Of a stretch of DNA of 40,784 nt, positions 1 to 8,686 are shown piece by piece. The DNA is from Deltaproteobacteria bacterium (GTDB lineage Bacteria > Desulfobacterota > Desulfobaccia > Desulfobaccales > 0-14-0-80-60-11): assembly GCA_021813445.1 (NCBI GenBank), contig JAKAKP010000064.1, forward strand, positions 1 through 40,784, read 5' to 3'. Every line of letters begins with the position of its first letter. The stretch's first letter is position 1. Both the position numbers and the translations under genes were made by a program. The notes below the pieces were generated by a model. That model was not told the origin of the DNA and did no database searches. It saw only the letters and a list, made by a program, of their open reading frames with translations.

Positions 1-1
1 C

Positions 2-505
2 CTGGTGGCCCGCATGAACCTGGCCCTGGCCTATTATGAGCCCCTGCTGACCCAGCGCTACGACGACGCGCCCAAGCGCCTCCGGGACCTGGAACACCTC
101 CTGACCATCACCGCCCGTTACAAGGAACTGCGGAGCTTCCTGAACGACCTTTCGCTGGACCCGCCCGCCAGCCTGGCGGACGTGACCGCACCCACCCACG
201 ATTACCTGACGCTGTCCACCATCCATTCCGCCAAGGGCCTGGAATGGGACGCGGTCTTCATCATCTGGGCCGCGGAAGGCCGCTTCCCGGCCTTTTATTC
301 CCTGGAGAAGGAAGAGGAGATGGAGGAGGAGCGGCGCCTGATGTACGTGGCCGCCACCCGGGCCCGGCGCTATTTGGCTATCCTTTTCCCGGCGGTGGGC
401 TATAATCGGCAATTGGGAATAACCTACAACAGCCCCTCCCGCTTCATCTCCGACCTGTCTCCCGGGCTCCTGGAACCCTGGCGGGGACAGGTGGAGGAGT
501 GGTGA
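2..505 (+). CDS. UvrD/PcrA-family superfamily 1 helicase, C-terminal part (5' end outside the window)
   Basis: The reading frame is open from the left edge, so the start lies outside the window. About 167 C-terminal residues remain. They carry helicase motif V (LSTIHSAKGLEWDAVFI) and motif VI (EERRLMYVAATRAR), the signature of ATP-dependent 3'-5' SF1A DNA helicases of the UvrD/PcrA/Rep group. Motif VI holds the arginine finger that contacts ATP. The family acts in repair, replication restart and recombination; which role applies here cannot be told from the fragment. The 3' tail is short and no PcrA-type Tudor-like tail is obvious. The radical SAM gene follows after 10 bases, so the two are probably cotranscribed. 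Confidence 0.88.
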   Translation: MVARMNLALAYYEPLLTQRYDDAPKRLRDLEHLLTITARYKELRSFLNDLSLDPPASLADVTAPTHDYLTLSTIHSAKGLEWDAVFIIWAAEGRFPAFYSLEKEEEMEEERRLMYVAATRARRYLAILFPAVGYNRQLGITYNSPSRFISDLSPGLLEPWRGQVEEW

Positions 506-515
506 GGAAAACGCC

Positions 516-1451
516 ATGGGCAAGTGGGAACCCTCTTACCTGGAGACACACCGTCAGGGGTTGCTGCAGGAAAAGATTCAAGCCGCATACGACATCCTGA
601 GCCAGTGCCATCTCTGCCCCCACAGATGCCTGGTGGACCGCCACCACGGGGAGCGGGGCCTGTGCCGCACCGGGGATCAGCCCATAGTCTCTTCTTATGG
701 GCCCCATTTCGGGGAAGAAGACCCCCTGGTGGGCCAGCACGGTTCGGGCACCATCTTTTTCACCCACTGCAATCTCTACTGCATCTTTTGCCAGAACTAT
801 GAAATCAGCCACGGCGGGGAAGGGGAGGAAATCTCCATCCCCGACCTCGCGGCGATGATGCTCCTGTTGCAGAAGAAGGGCTGCCATAATATCAATTTCG
901 TCACCCCTTCCCATCAGGTGGCCCAGATCTTGGAAGCGCTGCCCCCGGCCATCGAAGGCGGTCTGAAGGTGCCCCTGGTTTATAACACCGGCGGTTACGA
1001 CGCGGTGGAGACCCTGGGACTCCTGGACGGGGTGATTGATATTTACATGCCGGACTTCAAGTTCTGGGACCCCGAGGTGGCGGTGGAACTCTGCGAGGGG
1101 CCGGACTACCCCGAGGTCGCCCGCCAGGCCCTGAAAGAGATGCACCGCCAGGTGGGGGATTTGGAGCTGGATGATGCGGGGGTGGCGCGACGGGGCCTGC
1201 TGGTGCGCCATCTGGTGCTCCCCGACGGCCTGGCCGGCACCAGGGAAGTCATGGAATTCCTGGCCCGGGAAATCTCACCCAATACCTATGTCAACGTCAT
1301 GGGTCAATACCGCCCCTGCGGCCGGGCCAATGAACACCCATCCCTGCGCAAATTCCTCACCGGCCAGAAACATGAGGAAGCCCTAAAACTGGCCAGAGAC
1401 GCGGGCCTCACCCGCCTGGACGTGCGCGAGAAGCTGTTCAGATGGCTCTAG
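516..1451 (+). CDS. Radical SAM protein, PflA/PflX-like (COG1313 type)
   Basis: This 311-residue protein has the radical SAM signature CNLYCIFC (CxxxCxxC) near residues 85-92, which binds the [4Fe-4S] cluster that cleaves S-adenosylmethionine. An N-terminal cysteine group (CHLCPHRCLVDR, then GLCRTG, residues about 31-53) is typical of the COG1313 family related to pyruvate formate-lyase activating enzymes. YNTGGYD and the later MGQYRPC also fit that family. The substrate is unknown; related proteins are annotated as glycyl-radical-enzyme activators, but no glycyl radical enzyme is encoded in the window. The ATG lies 10 bases after the helicase stop. Confidence 0.88.
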   Translation: MGKWEPSYLETHRQGLLQEKIQAAYDILSQCHLCPHRCLVDRHHGERGLCRTGDQPIVSSYGPHFGEEDPLVGQHGSGTIFFTHCNLYCIFCQNYEISHGGEGEEISIPDLAAMMLLLQKKGCHNINFVTPSHQVAQILEALPPAIEGGLKVPLVYNTGGYDAVETLGLLDGVIDIYMPDFKFWDPEVAVELCEGPDYPEVARQALKEMHRQVGDLELDDAGVARRGLLVRHLVLPDGLAGTREVMEFLAREISPNTYVNVMGQYRPCGRANEHPSLRKFLTGQKHEEALKLARDAGLTRLDVREKLFRWL

Positions 1452-1509
1452 AGATTTGCCGCAGAGTTAAGAGAGGCAGGGGATACAGTAATCAATAAGC
1501 AGTTTTTTT

Positions 1510-1537
1510 CTGGCCACTGGCTACTGATTACTGGTCA
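1510..1537. repeat. Heptamer tandem array (CTGGCCA-like, 4 units)
   Basis: Four degenerate 7-base units follow one another: ctggcca, ctggcta, ctgatta, ctggtca. The array lies between the radical SAM gene and the phosphatase gene, 28 bases before the latter's ATG. It is one of about ten arrays with a 7-bp period in this window. Confidence 0.7.
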
Positions 1538-1565
1538 CTCCTTATTCCTCCACTCAAGGGCAATT

Positions 1566-2228
1566 ATGGACATTTACGCAGTGGGCGACATTCACGGCTG
1601 TCTGGACCAGCTGGAGATGCTGCTGGATGAGGTGCAGCCCGATCTGGAGCAGGGCGTCTTGCTCTTTGTGGGGGACTATATCGATCGGGGTCCGGATTCC
1701 CGGGGGGTGGTGGAATACGTGTTGCGGTTGCAACAGCAGTATCCCCGGGACCACGTGATCTGTCTCAAAGGCAATCATGAAGCCATGTTTCTGGATTTTC
1801 TCCAGGGCTTAGAAAGGGAGCTGTTTCTTTTCAATGGGGGTCTGGGCACCTTGCGGCAATATTGGGGGGATAATTGGGATAGTAAAAAGGAATTGATATT
1901 GCCCCCGGAGCATGAAAGTTTCTTCCAGGAACTGCGGCCTTATTATGAGACCCCGGATTATATCTTTGTGCACGGCGGCCTGAAGCCCGGGGTGCCGCTC
2001 GTGGAGCAGGAGGAAAAGGACCTGTTATGGATCCGGGGGGAGTTCATCACCTCCATGGAGGATTTCGGGCGGCTGGTGATCTTCGGGCATACCCCCTTCC
2101 GGAGCCCCCTGGTGATGCCCAACAAGATCGGCATAGACACCGGCGCGGTCTACGGCAATTTTCTCACCTGTCTGAAATTACCCAAAAAAGAATTTTTTAT
2201 TAAGGGATATGTGGTTGACGCGGGGTAA
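1566..2228 (+). CDS. Metallophosphoesterase, serine/threonine phosphatase family (PrpE/ApaH-like)
   Basis: The 220-residue product shows the ordered metal-binding motifs of calcineurin-like phosphoesterases: GDIHG (7-11), GDYIDRG (36-42), GNHE (69-72), a VHGG motif near 137 and a GHT motif near 174. Asp, His and Asn of these motifs coordinate two metal ions. The size and motif set match the bacterial PPP phosphatase / diadenosine tetraphosphatase group; substrate choice cannot be decided from sequence. The ATG has an upstream AAGGG about 6 bases away. The protein lacks a signal peptide and is probably cytoplasmic. Confidence 0.88.
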   Translation: MDIYAVGDIHGCLDQLEMLLDEVQPDLEQGVLLFVGDYIDRGPDSRGVVEYVLRLQQQYPRDHVICLKGNHEAMFLDFLQGLERELFLFNGGLGTLRQYWGDNWDSKKELILPPEHESFFQELRPYYETPDYIFVHGGLKPGVPLVEQEEKDLLWIRGEFITSMEDFGRLVIFGHTPFRSPLVMPNKIGIDTGAVYGNFLTCLKLPKKEFFIKGYVVDAG

Positions 2229-2316
2229 TCCCATTTTTACCTTAAAATCTATCGAGCTACAGCCTTAGGGGCGGACCCCTGAGCCTGCCCTCCTTATATA
2301 AAATTCATATTGCCAT

Positions 2317-2408
2317 GCAACAAACCGGCAGAATCAGCCGCGTGCATCTGGGTTTAACGACGGTTAAATATAAGCCGCCGATGCACGCCGGTTTTTAGGA
2401 TTTGTTGC
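2317..2408. other. Long imperfect palindrome (possible structured RNA or degenerate mobile repeat)
   Basis: Nested inverted segments share one centre: GCAACAAA (2317-2324) with TTTGTTGC (2401-2408), CCGGC with GCCGG, CGTGCATC (2341-2348) with GATGCACG (2380-2387), and TTTAAC (2353-2358) with GTTAAA (2363-2368) around a GACG tetraloop. The 357-base gap 2229-2585 holds no gene; this palindrome and the repeat at 2459-2534 fill much of it. It could be a small RNA, a DNA cruciform or a relic of a palindromic element. Confidence 0.5.
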
Positions 2409-2458
2409 GTGCAGAAGCCAACTTGGCATGAGGCGCCCGCACGGAAGCGCCCCCTTCT

Positions 2459-2534
2459 GTCATTCTGAACGGAGCGCCGCGGAATCTCACTGGACCTCGA
2501 GATTCTTCGGTCGCTTCGCTTCCTCAGAATGACA
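2459..2534. repeat. Dispersed palindromic repeat, TGTCATTCTGA family, copy A
   Basis: The ends are exact inverted copies: TGTCATTCTGA at the left and TCAGAATGACA at the right. The interior carries GGAGCG, a GAATCTC..GAGATTC inverted pair and TCGGTCGCTTCGCT. Related copies are at 20512-20573 and 38429-38522. No target duplication or transposase is visible, so this is a non-autonomous or REP-like unit. Confidence 0.8.
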
Positions 2535-2585
2535 AGATAAGGATTTAATCTAAGGGTCTAAAAGAATATCAGTGGAGTTTTTATC

Positions 2586-3209
2586 GTGAAAAAAAAGCCG
2601 CCTGAGCCCGATGACGCTCATACCCCTGACATTGCCGATGATGATATTTTTGCGGCCATGAAGGAGATTTCCGGATATCTGGACATCACTCCCGGGGATT
2701 TCAAGGAAGTCTATCAACTGGCCTGGCGCCATGCCCGGGAGCGCCTGCTGCGCACCGCCAAGGCCCGGGAGATCATGACCCGGGACGTGGCCTCCGTCAA
2801 GGTGGATACGCCCCTCAAAGAGGTGGCGGCGCTCATGGCCGGGCGGGGCGTCTCCGGGGTGCCGGTGGTGGACGCCGGAGACCGGGTGGTGGGGGTCATC
2901 TCCGAGAAAGATTTCTTAAGAAGCATGAGTGCCGGGGGGATCACCAGTTTCATGGGGGTGGTGGCCCAATGCCTCCAGGAGAAAGGCTGCAAGGCCCTGG
3001 GCATCCGCCGGGGCCAGGCCGCAGACCTGATGAGCGAGCCCGCGGTGACGGTGGAGGAAGAGACCACGGTACTGGAGATTATTAAATTATTTAAGGAAAA
3101 AGGCATCAACCGGGTGCCGGTGCTGGACTCTCAAGGCTGCCTGACCGGCATCGTGTCCCGGGGGGATCTCCTGAACCTGGAGCCGTTTAAGGGCGGGAGA
3201 AGTCTATGA
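2586..3209 (+). CDS. CBS-domain pair protein
   Basis: The 207-residue protein has a short acidic N-terminus and two CBS motifs, about residues 63-120 (AREIMTRDVASVKVDTPLKE .. GVPVVD .. GVISEKD) and 145-203 (ADLMSEPAVTVEEET .. NRVPVLD .. GIVSRGD). CBS pairs bind adenine nucleotides and act as energy or ligand sensors. The start is GTG with GGAG about 8 bases upstream. Its stop overlaps the start of the HPP gene by 4 bases (ATGA), indicating translational coupling. HPP membrane domains are often fused to CBS pairs, so this pair probably regulates the HPP protein; that is inference. Confidence 0.88.
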   Translation: MKKKPPEPDDAHTPDIADDDIFAAMKEISGYLDITPGDFKEVYQLAWRHARERLLRTAKAREIMTRDVASVKVDTPLKEVAALMAGRGVSGVPVVDAGDRVVGVISEKDFLRSMSAGGITSFMGVVAQCLQEKGCKALGIRRGQAADLMSEPAVTVEEETTVLEIIKLFKEKGINRVPVLDSQGCLTGIVSRGDLLNLEPFKGGRSL

Positions 3210-3742
3210 AATACTTTCAAAAAATGCGGGGCACCACCAAAAGCCCGCCCCGGGTGAGCCTCTCGGAGATTGCCTGGTCCTGGCTGGGGGCCTTTCTGGG
3301 AATTCTGGCGGTGGCCTGGATCAACTATAAATGCCTGGAGGGCACGGCGCTGGTCCTGTTGATCGGTTCTTTCGGGGCGTCCGCGGTGCTCATCTACGGG
3401 GCCCTCAAGAGCCCCCTGGCCCAGCCCCGCAATCTCCTGGGCGGCCATGTCCTCTCCGCCCTGGTCGGGGTGTCCGCGTATCAATTATTCCCGAACGCTC
3501 TCTGGCTGGCGGCCCCTCTGGCCGTGGCCACGGCCATTGCATTGATGCACGCCACCCGCACCCTGCACCCACCGGGAGGCGCCACGGCCCTGATCGCGGT
3601 CATCGGCGGGGCGCCGGTCCATGCCCTGGGATACTTTTATGCCTTGGTGCCGGTGGGCCTTGGCGCGGTGATGATGTTGGTGGTGGCCCTGCTGGTCAAT
3701 AATATCCCCAAAAATAGAACTTACCCGGAATATTGGTTCTGA
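3206..3742 (+). CDS. HPP family integral membrane protein
   Basis: The 178-residue product contains the family-defining HPP motif in HATRTLHPPGGATALIAVIGG (about 113-133) and roughly four hydrophobic segments (about 28-45, 50-68, 82-112, 140-165). HPP proteins are small membrane proteins of poorly known function; a plant chloroplast member has been linked to nitrite transport. The ATG overlaps the CBS gene stop, and GGGAG lies just upstream. The ClC gene follows 127 bases later on the same strand. Confidence 0.85.
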   Translation: MKYFQKMRGTTKSPPRVSLSEIAWSWLGAFLGILAVAWINYKCLEGTALVLLIGSFGASAVLIYGALKSPLAQPRNLLGGHVLSALVGVSAYQLFPNALWLAAPLAVATAIALMHATRTLHPPGGATALIAVIGGAPVHALGYFYALVPVGLGAVMMLVVALLVNNIPKNRTYPEYWF

Positions 3743-3869
3743 TTTAGTGCAGACGCGCCCAAGCATTGGAGGGGGCCGGGCCATGAGTATTGCTTCTTTC
3801 TCTAAAGCCTGCTTAGTTTTTGTTAATCGATCATCCAGAGAAGCCAACCCCGCTTAGGATAAAGCCTGC

Positions 3870-5645
3870 ATGAGCCTCCTGACTGCCAAGCTGTCTTCCC
3901 GATTTTCCCAATGGTTTCCTCACTTCCGCAGCCCCCTGCTCGGGGTAGCCGTAGGGGTGGTGGCCGGCTTCGGTGCCATCCTGTTTGATGAGCTGCTCCA
4001 CCTGGCCTTGCATTATTTCATCCAGCTGCCGGTGGGCTATGTGGAGCCCAGCCAGGGGGCCGCGGCCGCATCATTGTCAGGATTGCTCCATGCCCATAAC
4101 TGGTTGTTGATCCTGATCCCCGCTTTGGGAGGTCTTGCTTCCGGATTGCTGGTCTTTCTCATTGCCCCCGAAGCCGAAGGCCACGGCACGGATGCCATGA
4201 TCGAGGCCTTTCATGTGCACGGGGGGTATATTCGCAAGCGGGTGCCATTCGTGAAGATCGTGGCCTCGGCGATCACCATTGGCAGTGGCGGCTCCGCCGG
4301 CAAAGAGGGGCCGATTGCCCAGATCGGCGCGGGATTTGGGTCATTCTTAGGGTCAGTCCTGAAATTAAAGCCGAAGGAGCGGCGCCTCCTGGTCCTGGCA
4401 GGGGCCGCCGCAGGCATCGGGGCCATTTTCCGGGCGCCTTTGGGCGCCGCGCTCTTTGCGCCGGAGGTCCTTTACCGGGAGATGGAATTCGAATCCGAAG
4501 CCATCCTGCCCTGCGTGGTTTCCTCCATCGTCGCCTATGCCATCTTTTCCCAATTCTACGCACAAGGGGCGTTGTTCTTTCCCGGACCGGTCAATTTTAC
4601 TTTACCTACGGAGTTGCTCCCCTACGCCCTATTCGGGGTGGTGTGTGCAGCCGCGGGCTATCTTTATATCCGCATCTTTTATGGAGCCAGAGACTATTTT
4701 TTCAAAAAACTCCCCATTCCTCGGATCTTATGGCCGTCCCTCGGGGGGGTGTTACTAGGCCTGATCATCTTTTTCTATCCCCAGGTGATGGCCACCGGCT
4801 ATGGCTGGGTGCAGATGGCCATGGAAGGCAAAATCTTCTGGCAGACCATGCTGATTCTGGCTTTGCTTAAAATCCTGGCCACTTCCTGCACCATCAGCTC
4901 CGGCGGCAGCGGCGGCGTCTTCGGCCCCTCGGTGTTCATCGGCGCCATGTTGGGCGGGGCCTTTGGTTTTCTGGGCCAAAAGCTGGCGCCGGGCTGGGTG
5001 ATTAATCCCTCCTCCTTCGTGTTGGTGGGTATGGGCGGATTTTTCGCCGGAGTGGCCAAGGTGCCGGTGGCCTCCATTATTATGGCCTGTGAGATGAGCG
5101 CCAGCTATACCCTGCTGGTGCCGTTAATGCTGGTGTCCACTATCTCTTATCTGCTGTTGGGCAAGGTTAGCCTGTATGAGAAGCAGGTAGTGACCCGGAT
5201 TGCGTCCCCGGCCCATATGGGGGAGTTTGCCCGGAGCTTGCTGGAGGAAATGTCTGTCCAGGAAGCCGTCACTGTGCGTCCTGTCACTCTCATTCCGGAA
5301 AATATGCGTCTGGGAAAAGTGGTAAAAACGGTGGTGGATTCGCCGGATCGATATTTCCCGGTGGTGAATGACCAGGGGAAAATGACCGGCATTATCTCTA
5401 TCAATGATATTCGGGAGGTTTTATTTGATCAAACCGTCTCCAACTTGATTGTGGCTGCGGATGTGGCTACTCCCAATGCCGTGCGGGTTTTCCTCCATGA
5501 TTCTTTGCAGGAAGCCCTGGAAAAAATGGCCGTGCTGCAGGTGGAAGAACTGCCGGTGGTCAAGGAGGAATCACCGGACGTCATCCTGGCCATGATCTCC
5601 AAGCGGGACATCATCAGTTATTACTATAGCCGGACCAAGCCTTGA
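3870..5645 (+). CDS. ClC-type chloride channel/antiporter with C-terminal CBS domains
   Basis: The 591-residue protein has about ten to twelve membrane segments in residues 22-440 and the ClC selectivity signatures GSGGSAGKEGP (near 138-148) and GGSGGVFGPS (near 349-358). Glu146 in GKEGP matches the gating glutamate of ClC proteins. The tail (about 450-590) holds two CBS modules. The family moves chloride or other anions, as channel or as proton-coupled exchanger; the mode here is not decided by sequence. It is the third gene of a probable CBS-HPP-ClC anion-handling unit. Confidence 0.9.
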   Translation: MSLLTAKLSSRFSQWFPHFRSPLLGVAVGVVAGFGAILFDELLHLALHYFIQLPVGYVEPSQGAAAASLSGLLHAHNWLLILIPALGGLASGLLVFLIAPEAEGHGTDAMIEAFHVHGGYIRKRVPFVKIVASAITIGSGGSAGKEGPIAQIGAGFGSFLGSVLKLKPKERRLLVLAGAAAGIGAIFRAPLGAALFAPEVLYREMEFESEAILPCVVSSIVAYAIFSQFYAQGALFFPGPVNFTLPTELLPYALFGVVCAAAGYLYIRIFYGARDYFFKKLPIPRILWPSLGGVLLGLIIFFYPQVMATGYGWVQMAMEGKIFWQTMLILALLKILATSCTISSGGSGGVFGPSVFIGAMLGGAFGFLGQKLAPGWVINPSSFVLVGMGGFFAGVAKVPVASIIMACEMSASYTLLVPLMLVSTISYLLLGKVSLYEKQVVTRIASPAHMGEFARSLLEEMSVQEAVTVRPVTLIPENMRLGKVVKTVVDSPDRYFPVVNDQGKMTGIISINDIREVLFDQTVSNLIVAADVATPNAVRVFLHDSLQEALEKMAVLQVEELPVVKEESPDVILAMISKRDIISYYYSRTKP

Positions 5646-5821
5646 TCAAGCCGCGCGGCAGCCCCCATCATCCCGCTGACCTTCGCCGGCCGTGCCTCAC
5701 CCATTAACCTTGACACTATGCCGGCTCTAAGATAATCTCAAAAGATTGAACTCCGGACCCGGCAATCACTTCTCTTGAATCAGACATTGAGTCCGGGCCG
5801 TCTATTATATTGACTTAATAC

Positions 5822-5839
5822 GCATCCTTTACAGGATGC
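5822..5839 (+). promoter_or_regulatory. Perfect hairpin just upstream of the secDF ribosome binding site
   Basis: GCATCCT (5822-5828) and AGGATGC (5833-5839) form a perfect 7-bp stem around TTAC. It ends two bases before GGGAG (5841-5845), the probable ribosome binding site of secDF. It could affect mRNA stability or translation; no U-tract follows, so it is not a terminator. Confidence 0.45.
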
Positions 5840-5854
5840 CCGGGAGATAGGTGT

Positions 5855-8527
5855 ATGTTGCGAGCAGTACGCTGGAAGTTTTTCTTTCTTTTTATCCTCA
5901 CCGTGATTGCCATCCTTTTTGTCCTGCCATCTTTTCCCGTGCCCTTACCGCAGTGGTGGCAAAAGCACGTGAGCAAAGGCCTGAACCTGGGTCTGGACCT
6001 GAAGGGCGGCATGCACCTAGTCCTGGAAGTGGATATGGATTCGGCCGTGGCCAACGCCTTGAACCGGGCCGCGCCGGAACTCAAGGATCTGGCGGAAAAG
6101 AAGGGCCTGTCCGTCAAGGTGGGCGAAGTCGCCAAAGAGTCGATTCCCCTCACCCTGCTTAATGCTGACGAGCAGTCCCCTCTGCAACATCTGTTAAAGG
6201 AAGAATTCCCCCATTTGCAGGTCGAGGGTCCCCGCCGGCAGGATGGGTCTTTGGTCTATACCCTGAGCCTAAAGCCCGAAGAGCTCAAGCGCCTCAAGGA
6301 ACAGACCCTGAACCAGAGCCTGGAGGTCATGCGCAACCGCATCGACCAGTTCGGGGTCACCGAACCGGTCATCGTCCGCCAGGGCTCCGATCAGATTGTG
6401 GTGCAGCTGCCGGGCATCAAGGACCCCCAGCGGGCCATGGACTTGATCGGCAGAACCGCCCAGCTGGAGTTCAAACTGGTGGACGACCAGACCAAGATCA
6501 ACCTGCCGGAGCTGATCGACCAGGCCCTGAAGGATGGCAAGCTGAAACCCGGTTATACCAGGGAGCAGCTCAATCAGGCCCTGGCCGACAAGATCCCCTC
6601 CGACGACGAGATCTATATTGAAAAGAGTATTGACCGGGAAAACGGCCGCCTGGCGAGCAAACCCCTGCTCCTGAAAAAAAAGGTCCTCCTCACCGGTGAC
6701 GCGGTCAAGGATGCGGCGGTGCGCATCGGCAATTATAACGAGCCGTACGTCTCCCTGGGCTTCAACCGCCGGGGAGGCCAGGAGTTTGCGCGCATCACTG
6801 GGGAAAATGTCAAGCGCCGCCTGGCCATCATCCTGGACGGCGTGGTGCGCTCCGCGCCGGTGATCCAGGAGCGCATCGGCGGCGGCCAGGCCCAGATCAC
6901 CGGCTCCTATACCCCGGATGAGGCCCATGACCTGGCCATCGTGCTCCGGGCCGGGGCCCTGCCGGCCACGGTCAAGATCGTCCAGAACATCACCGTGGGA
7001 CCCACCCTGGGCGCGGACTCCATCCATAAAGGCTGGATTTCCGGCCTCCTGGGCACCCTCCTGGTGATGGCCTTCATGCTCTTCTACTACCGCTTCTCCG
7101 GGGTGGTGGCCAACTATGCCCTGGTTTTGAACGTCATCATGCTTCTGGGGGCTCTGTCGCTCCTGAACGCTACCCTGACTTTGCCGGGTATCGCCGGTAT
7201 CATCCTCTCCATCGGCATGGCCGTGGATTCCAACGTCCTGATATATGAACGCATGCGGGAGGAATTCCACGCCGGCAAGCCCCTCAAGGCCGGGGTGGAC
7301 GGGGGCTATGACAAGGCCTTCTGGACCATCATCGACTCCCACGTCACCACCCTGATCACCGCCTGCGCCCTCTTCCTTTTCGGCACCGGCCCCATCAAGG
7401 GCTTCGCGGTGACCTTGAGCCTGGGCGTCGTCCTCAACCTCTTCACCGCCCTCTTCGGCACCCGGGTGGTCTACGACTGGGTGATACTGAAGCGCTGGCT
7501 GAAGAAGCTCAGCTTCTTCGAATTCTTCAAACAACCCAATATCGATTTTATCAGCTTCCGGCGCTACGCCTTCATCTTCTCCGGGATTCTCTGCATCCTG
7601 GGGCTGGTGGCCTTTGTGCAACTGAGCCGGGGCTACGGCAACCTGGGCGTGGAGTTCTCCAGCGGCGCCATGGTGCAGTTCAGCGCCAAACAGGCCTTCA
7701 CCGTGGGCCAGGTGCGCCAGGCCCTGGAAAAGGAAGGCTGGGGCCACGCCGAGATTCAACCCGTGGAAAGCGGCCACGGCTTGATGATCAAGGTCAAAAA
7801 GTCCCAGGAGACCGTGGGGCAGATGGCGGACAAACTGGCCGCCATTCTCAACCAGAGCCTGCCCGCCAATCACTTCACCGTGGCCTCCACCGCGGAGATC
7901 GGCGCGTCCATCAGCCAGGACCTCCGCAACAAGGCGATCATCGCCATCGCCATCTCCATGCTGGGGATTATCGTCTACCTGGCCTGGCGCTTTGAGTTGA
8001 TCTTCGGCATCGGCGCGGCCGCGGCCACCTTCCATGACGTCCTGGCGGTGCTGGGCATCTTCTGGCTGCTGCATAAGGAGATCACCCTGCTGGTGGTCAC
8101 CGCACTCCTCACCCTGGCGGGCTATTCCCTCACCGATACGGTGGTGGTCTTCGACCGCATCCGGGAGAACCTCGCCCGGAAACGGGGCAAGCTGGGAGAC
8201 ATCATCAACTTAAGCGTCAACGAAGTGCTGTCCCGAACCATCGTCACCAGCAGCACCGTCTTCCTGGTGGTGCTGGCCCTGTACTTCTTCGGCGGCGTGG
8301 TTTTACAGGACTTCGCCCTGGCCATGATCATGGGGGTGCTGGTGGGCACCTATTCTTCGGTCTTCGTGGCCAGCCCCATTGTCTACGCCTTCCGCAAGGA
8401 ATCGAAAAGAGTGGTGGTGAAACGGGAAAAAGTGGTGGAAATGTCCGAAGCCAAACAGCGGCGGGAAGAGAAGAAGGAAAAGAAAGCCCCCAAGGCCGCG
8501 GGCAAGAAGAGGGGCGGGAAGAAGTAA
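5855..8527 (+). CDS. secDF: Fused protein translocase subunit SecDF
   Basis: One 890-residue frame contains both halves of the SecD/SecF translocase. Residues 1-560 are SecD: first membrane helix, GLDLKGGMHLVLEVD, a periplasmic P1-type region, then a helix cluster with SIGMAVDSNVLIYERMREE. From about 565 (NIDFISFRRYAFIFSGILC) SecF begins, with its own LTDTVVVFDRIREN motif and a Lys/Glu-rich cytoplasmic tail. The complex uses the proton or sodium gradient to pull exported proteins through SecYEG. Most proteobacteria encode two separate proteins, so the fusion is notable. The ATG has GGGAG about 9 bases upstream. No yajC is visible beside it. Confidence 0.94.
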   Translation: MLRAVRWKFFFLFILTVIAILFVLPSFPVPLPQWWQKHVSKGLNLGLDLKGGMHLVLEVDMDSAVANALNRAAPELKDLAEKKGLSVKVGEVAKESIPLTLLNADEQSPLQHLLKEEFPHLQVEGPRRQDGSLVYTLSLKPEELKRLKEQTLNQSLEVMRNRIDQFGVTEPVIVRQGSDQIVVQLPGIKDPQRAMDLIGRTAQLEFKLVDDQTKINLPELIDQALKDGKLKPGYTREQLNQALADKIPSDDEIYIEKSIDRENGRLASKPLLLKKKVLLTGDAVKDAAVRIGNYNEPYVSLGFNRRGGQEFARITGENVKRRLAIILDGVVRSAPVIQERIGGGQAQITGSYTPDEAHDLAIVLRAGALPATVKIVQNITVGPTLGADSIHKGWISGLLGTLLVMAFMLFYYRFSGVVANYALVLNVIMLLGALSLLNATLTLPGIAGIILSIGMAVDSNVLIYERMREEFHAGKPLKAGVDGGYDKAFWTIIDSHVTTLITACALFLFGTGPIKGFAVTLSLGVVLNLFTALFGTRVVYDWVILKRWLKKLSFFEFFKQPNIDFISFRRYAFIFSGILCILGLVAFVQLSRGYGNLGVEFSSGAMVQFSAKQAFTVGQVRQALEKEGWGHAEIQPVESGHGLMIKVKKSQETVGQMADKLAAILNQSLPANHFTVASTAEIGASISQDLRNKAIIAIAISMLGIIVYLAWRFELIFGIGAAAATFHDVLAVLGIFWLLHKEITLLVVTALLTLAGYSLTDTVVVFDRIRENLARKRGKLGDIINLSVNEVLSRTIVTSSTVFLVVLALYFFGGVVLQDFALAMIMGVLVGTYSSVFVASPIVYAFRKESKRVVVKREKVVEMSEAKQRREEKKEKKAPKAAGKKRGGKK

Positions 8528-8532
8528 AAAGC

Positions 8533-8553
8533 AGGGGCCAGGGGTCAGGGGCC
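8533..8553. repeat. Heptamer tandem array (AGGGGCC, 3 units)
   Basis: The units AGGGGCC, AGGGGTC and AGGGGCC start 6 bases after the secDF stop codon. The same heptamer recurs at 21660-21687, just after the GAPDH gene. Confidence 0.7.
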
Positions 8554-8565
8554 AGTTGTAGTAGT

Positions 8566-8590
8566 TGTAGGGTGGGCACTGCCCACCAAT
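8566..8590. repeat. 25-bp dispersed repeat with a GGTGGGCA/TGCCCACC palindrome, copy 1
   Basis: This 25-base segment is identical to 28360-28384 in the nifK-nifD gap. Its core is an inverted repeat, GTGGGCA and TGCCCAC. Both copies sit close to heptamer arrays. Confidence 0.75.
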
Positions 8591-8645
8591 AAACGGGACT
8601 GGCAAAAAAACTGCCAATCCCTGGTGGCACCGGCGTCCCGCCGGT

Positions 8646-8673
8646 GCGGAGCAGGCTGGAAAGCCTGCTCCGC
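8646..8673. repeat. AGGCTGGAAAGCCT-type palindromic repeat
   Basis: GCGGAGCAGGCT and AGCCTGCTCCGC form a perfect stem around GGAA. Variants lie at 16731-16756, 21820-21905, 30091-30140 and 35292-35384. It directly precedes the BrnA-like gene and may also form a hairpin in its leader. Confidence 0.75.
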
Positions 8674-8686
8674 CAAAAAAAGGCGT

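Noticed and set aside
6269-8074. A 601-codon open frame on the minus strand across secDF
   Set aside because: Antisense shadow of secDF with no domain and biased composition.
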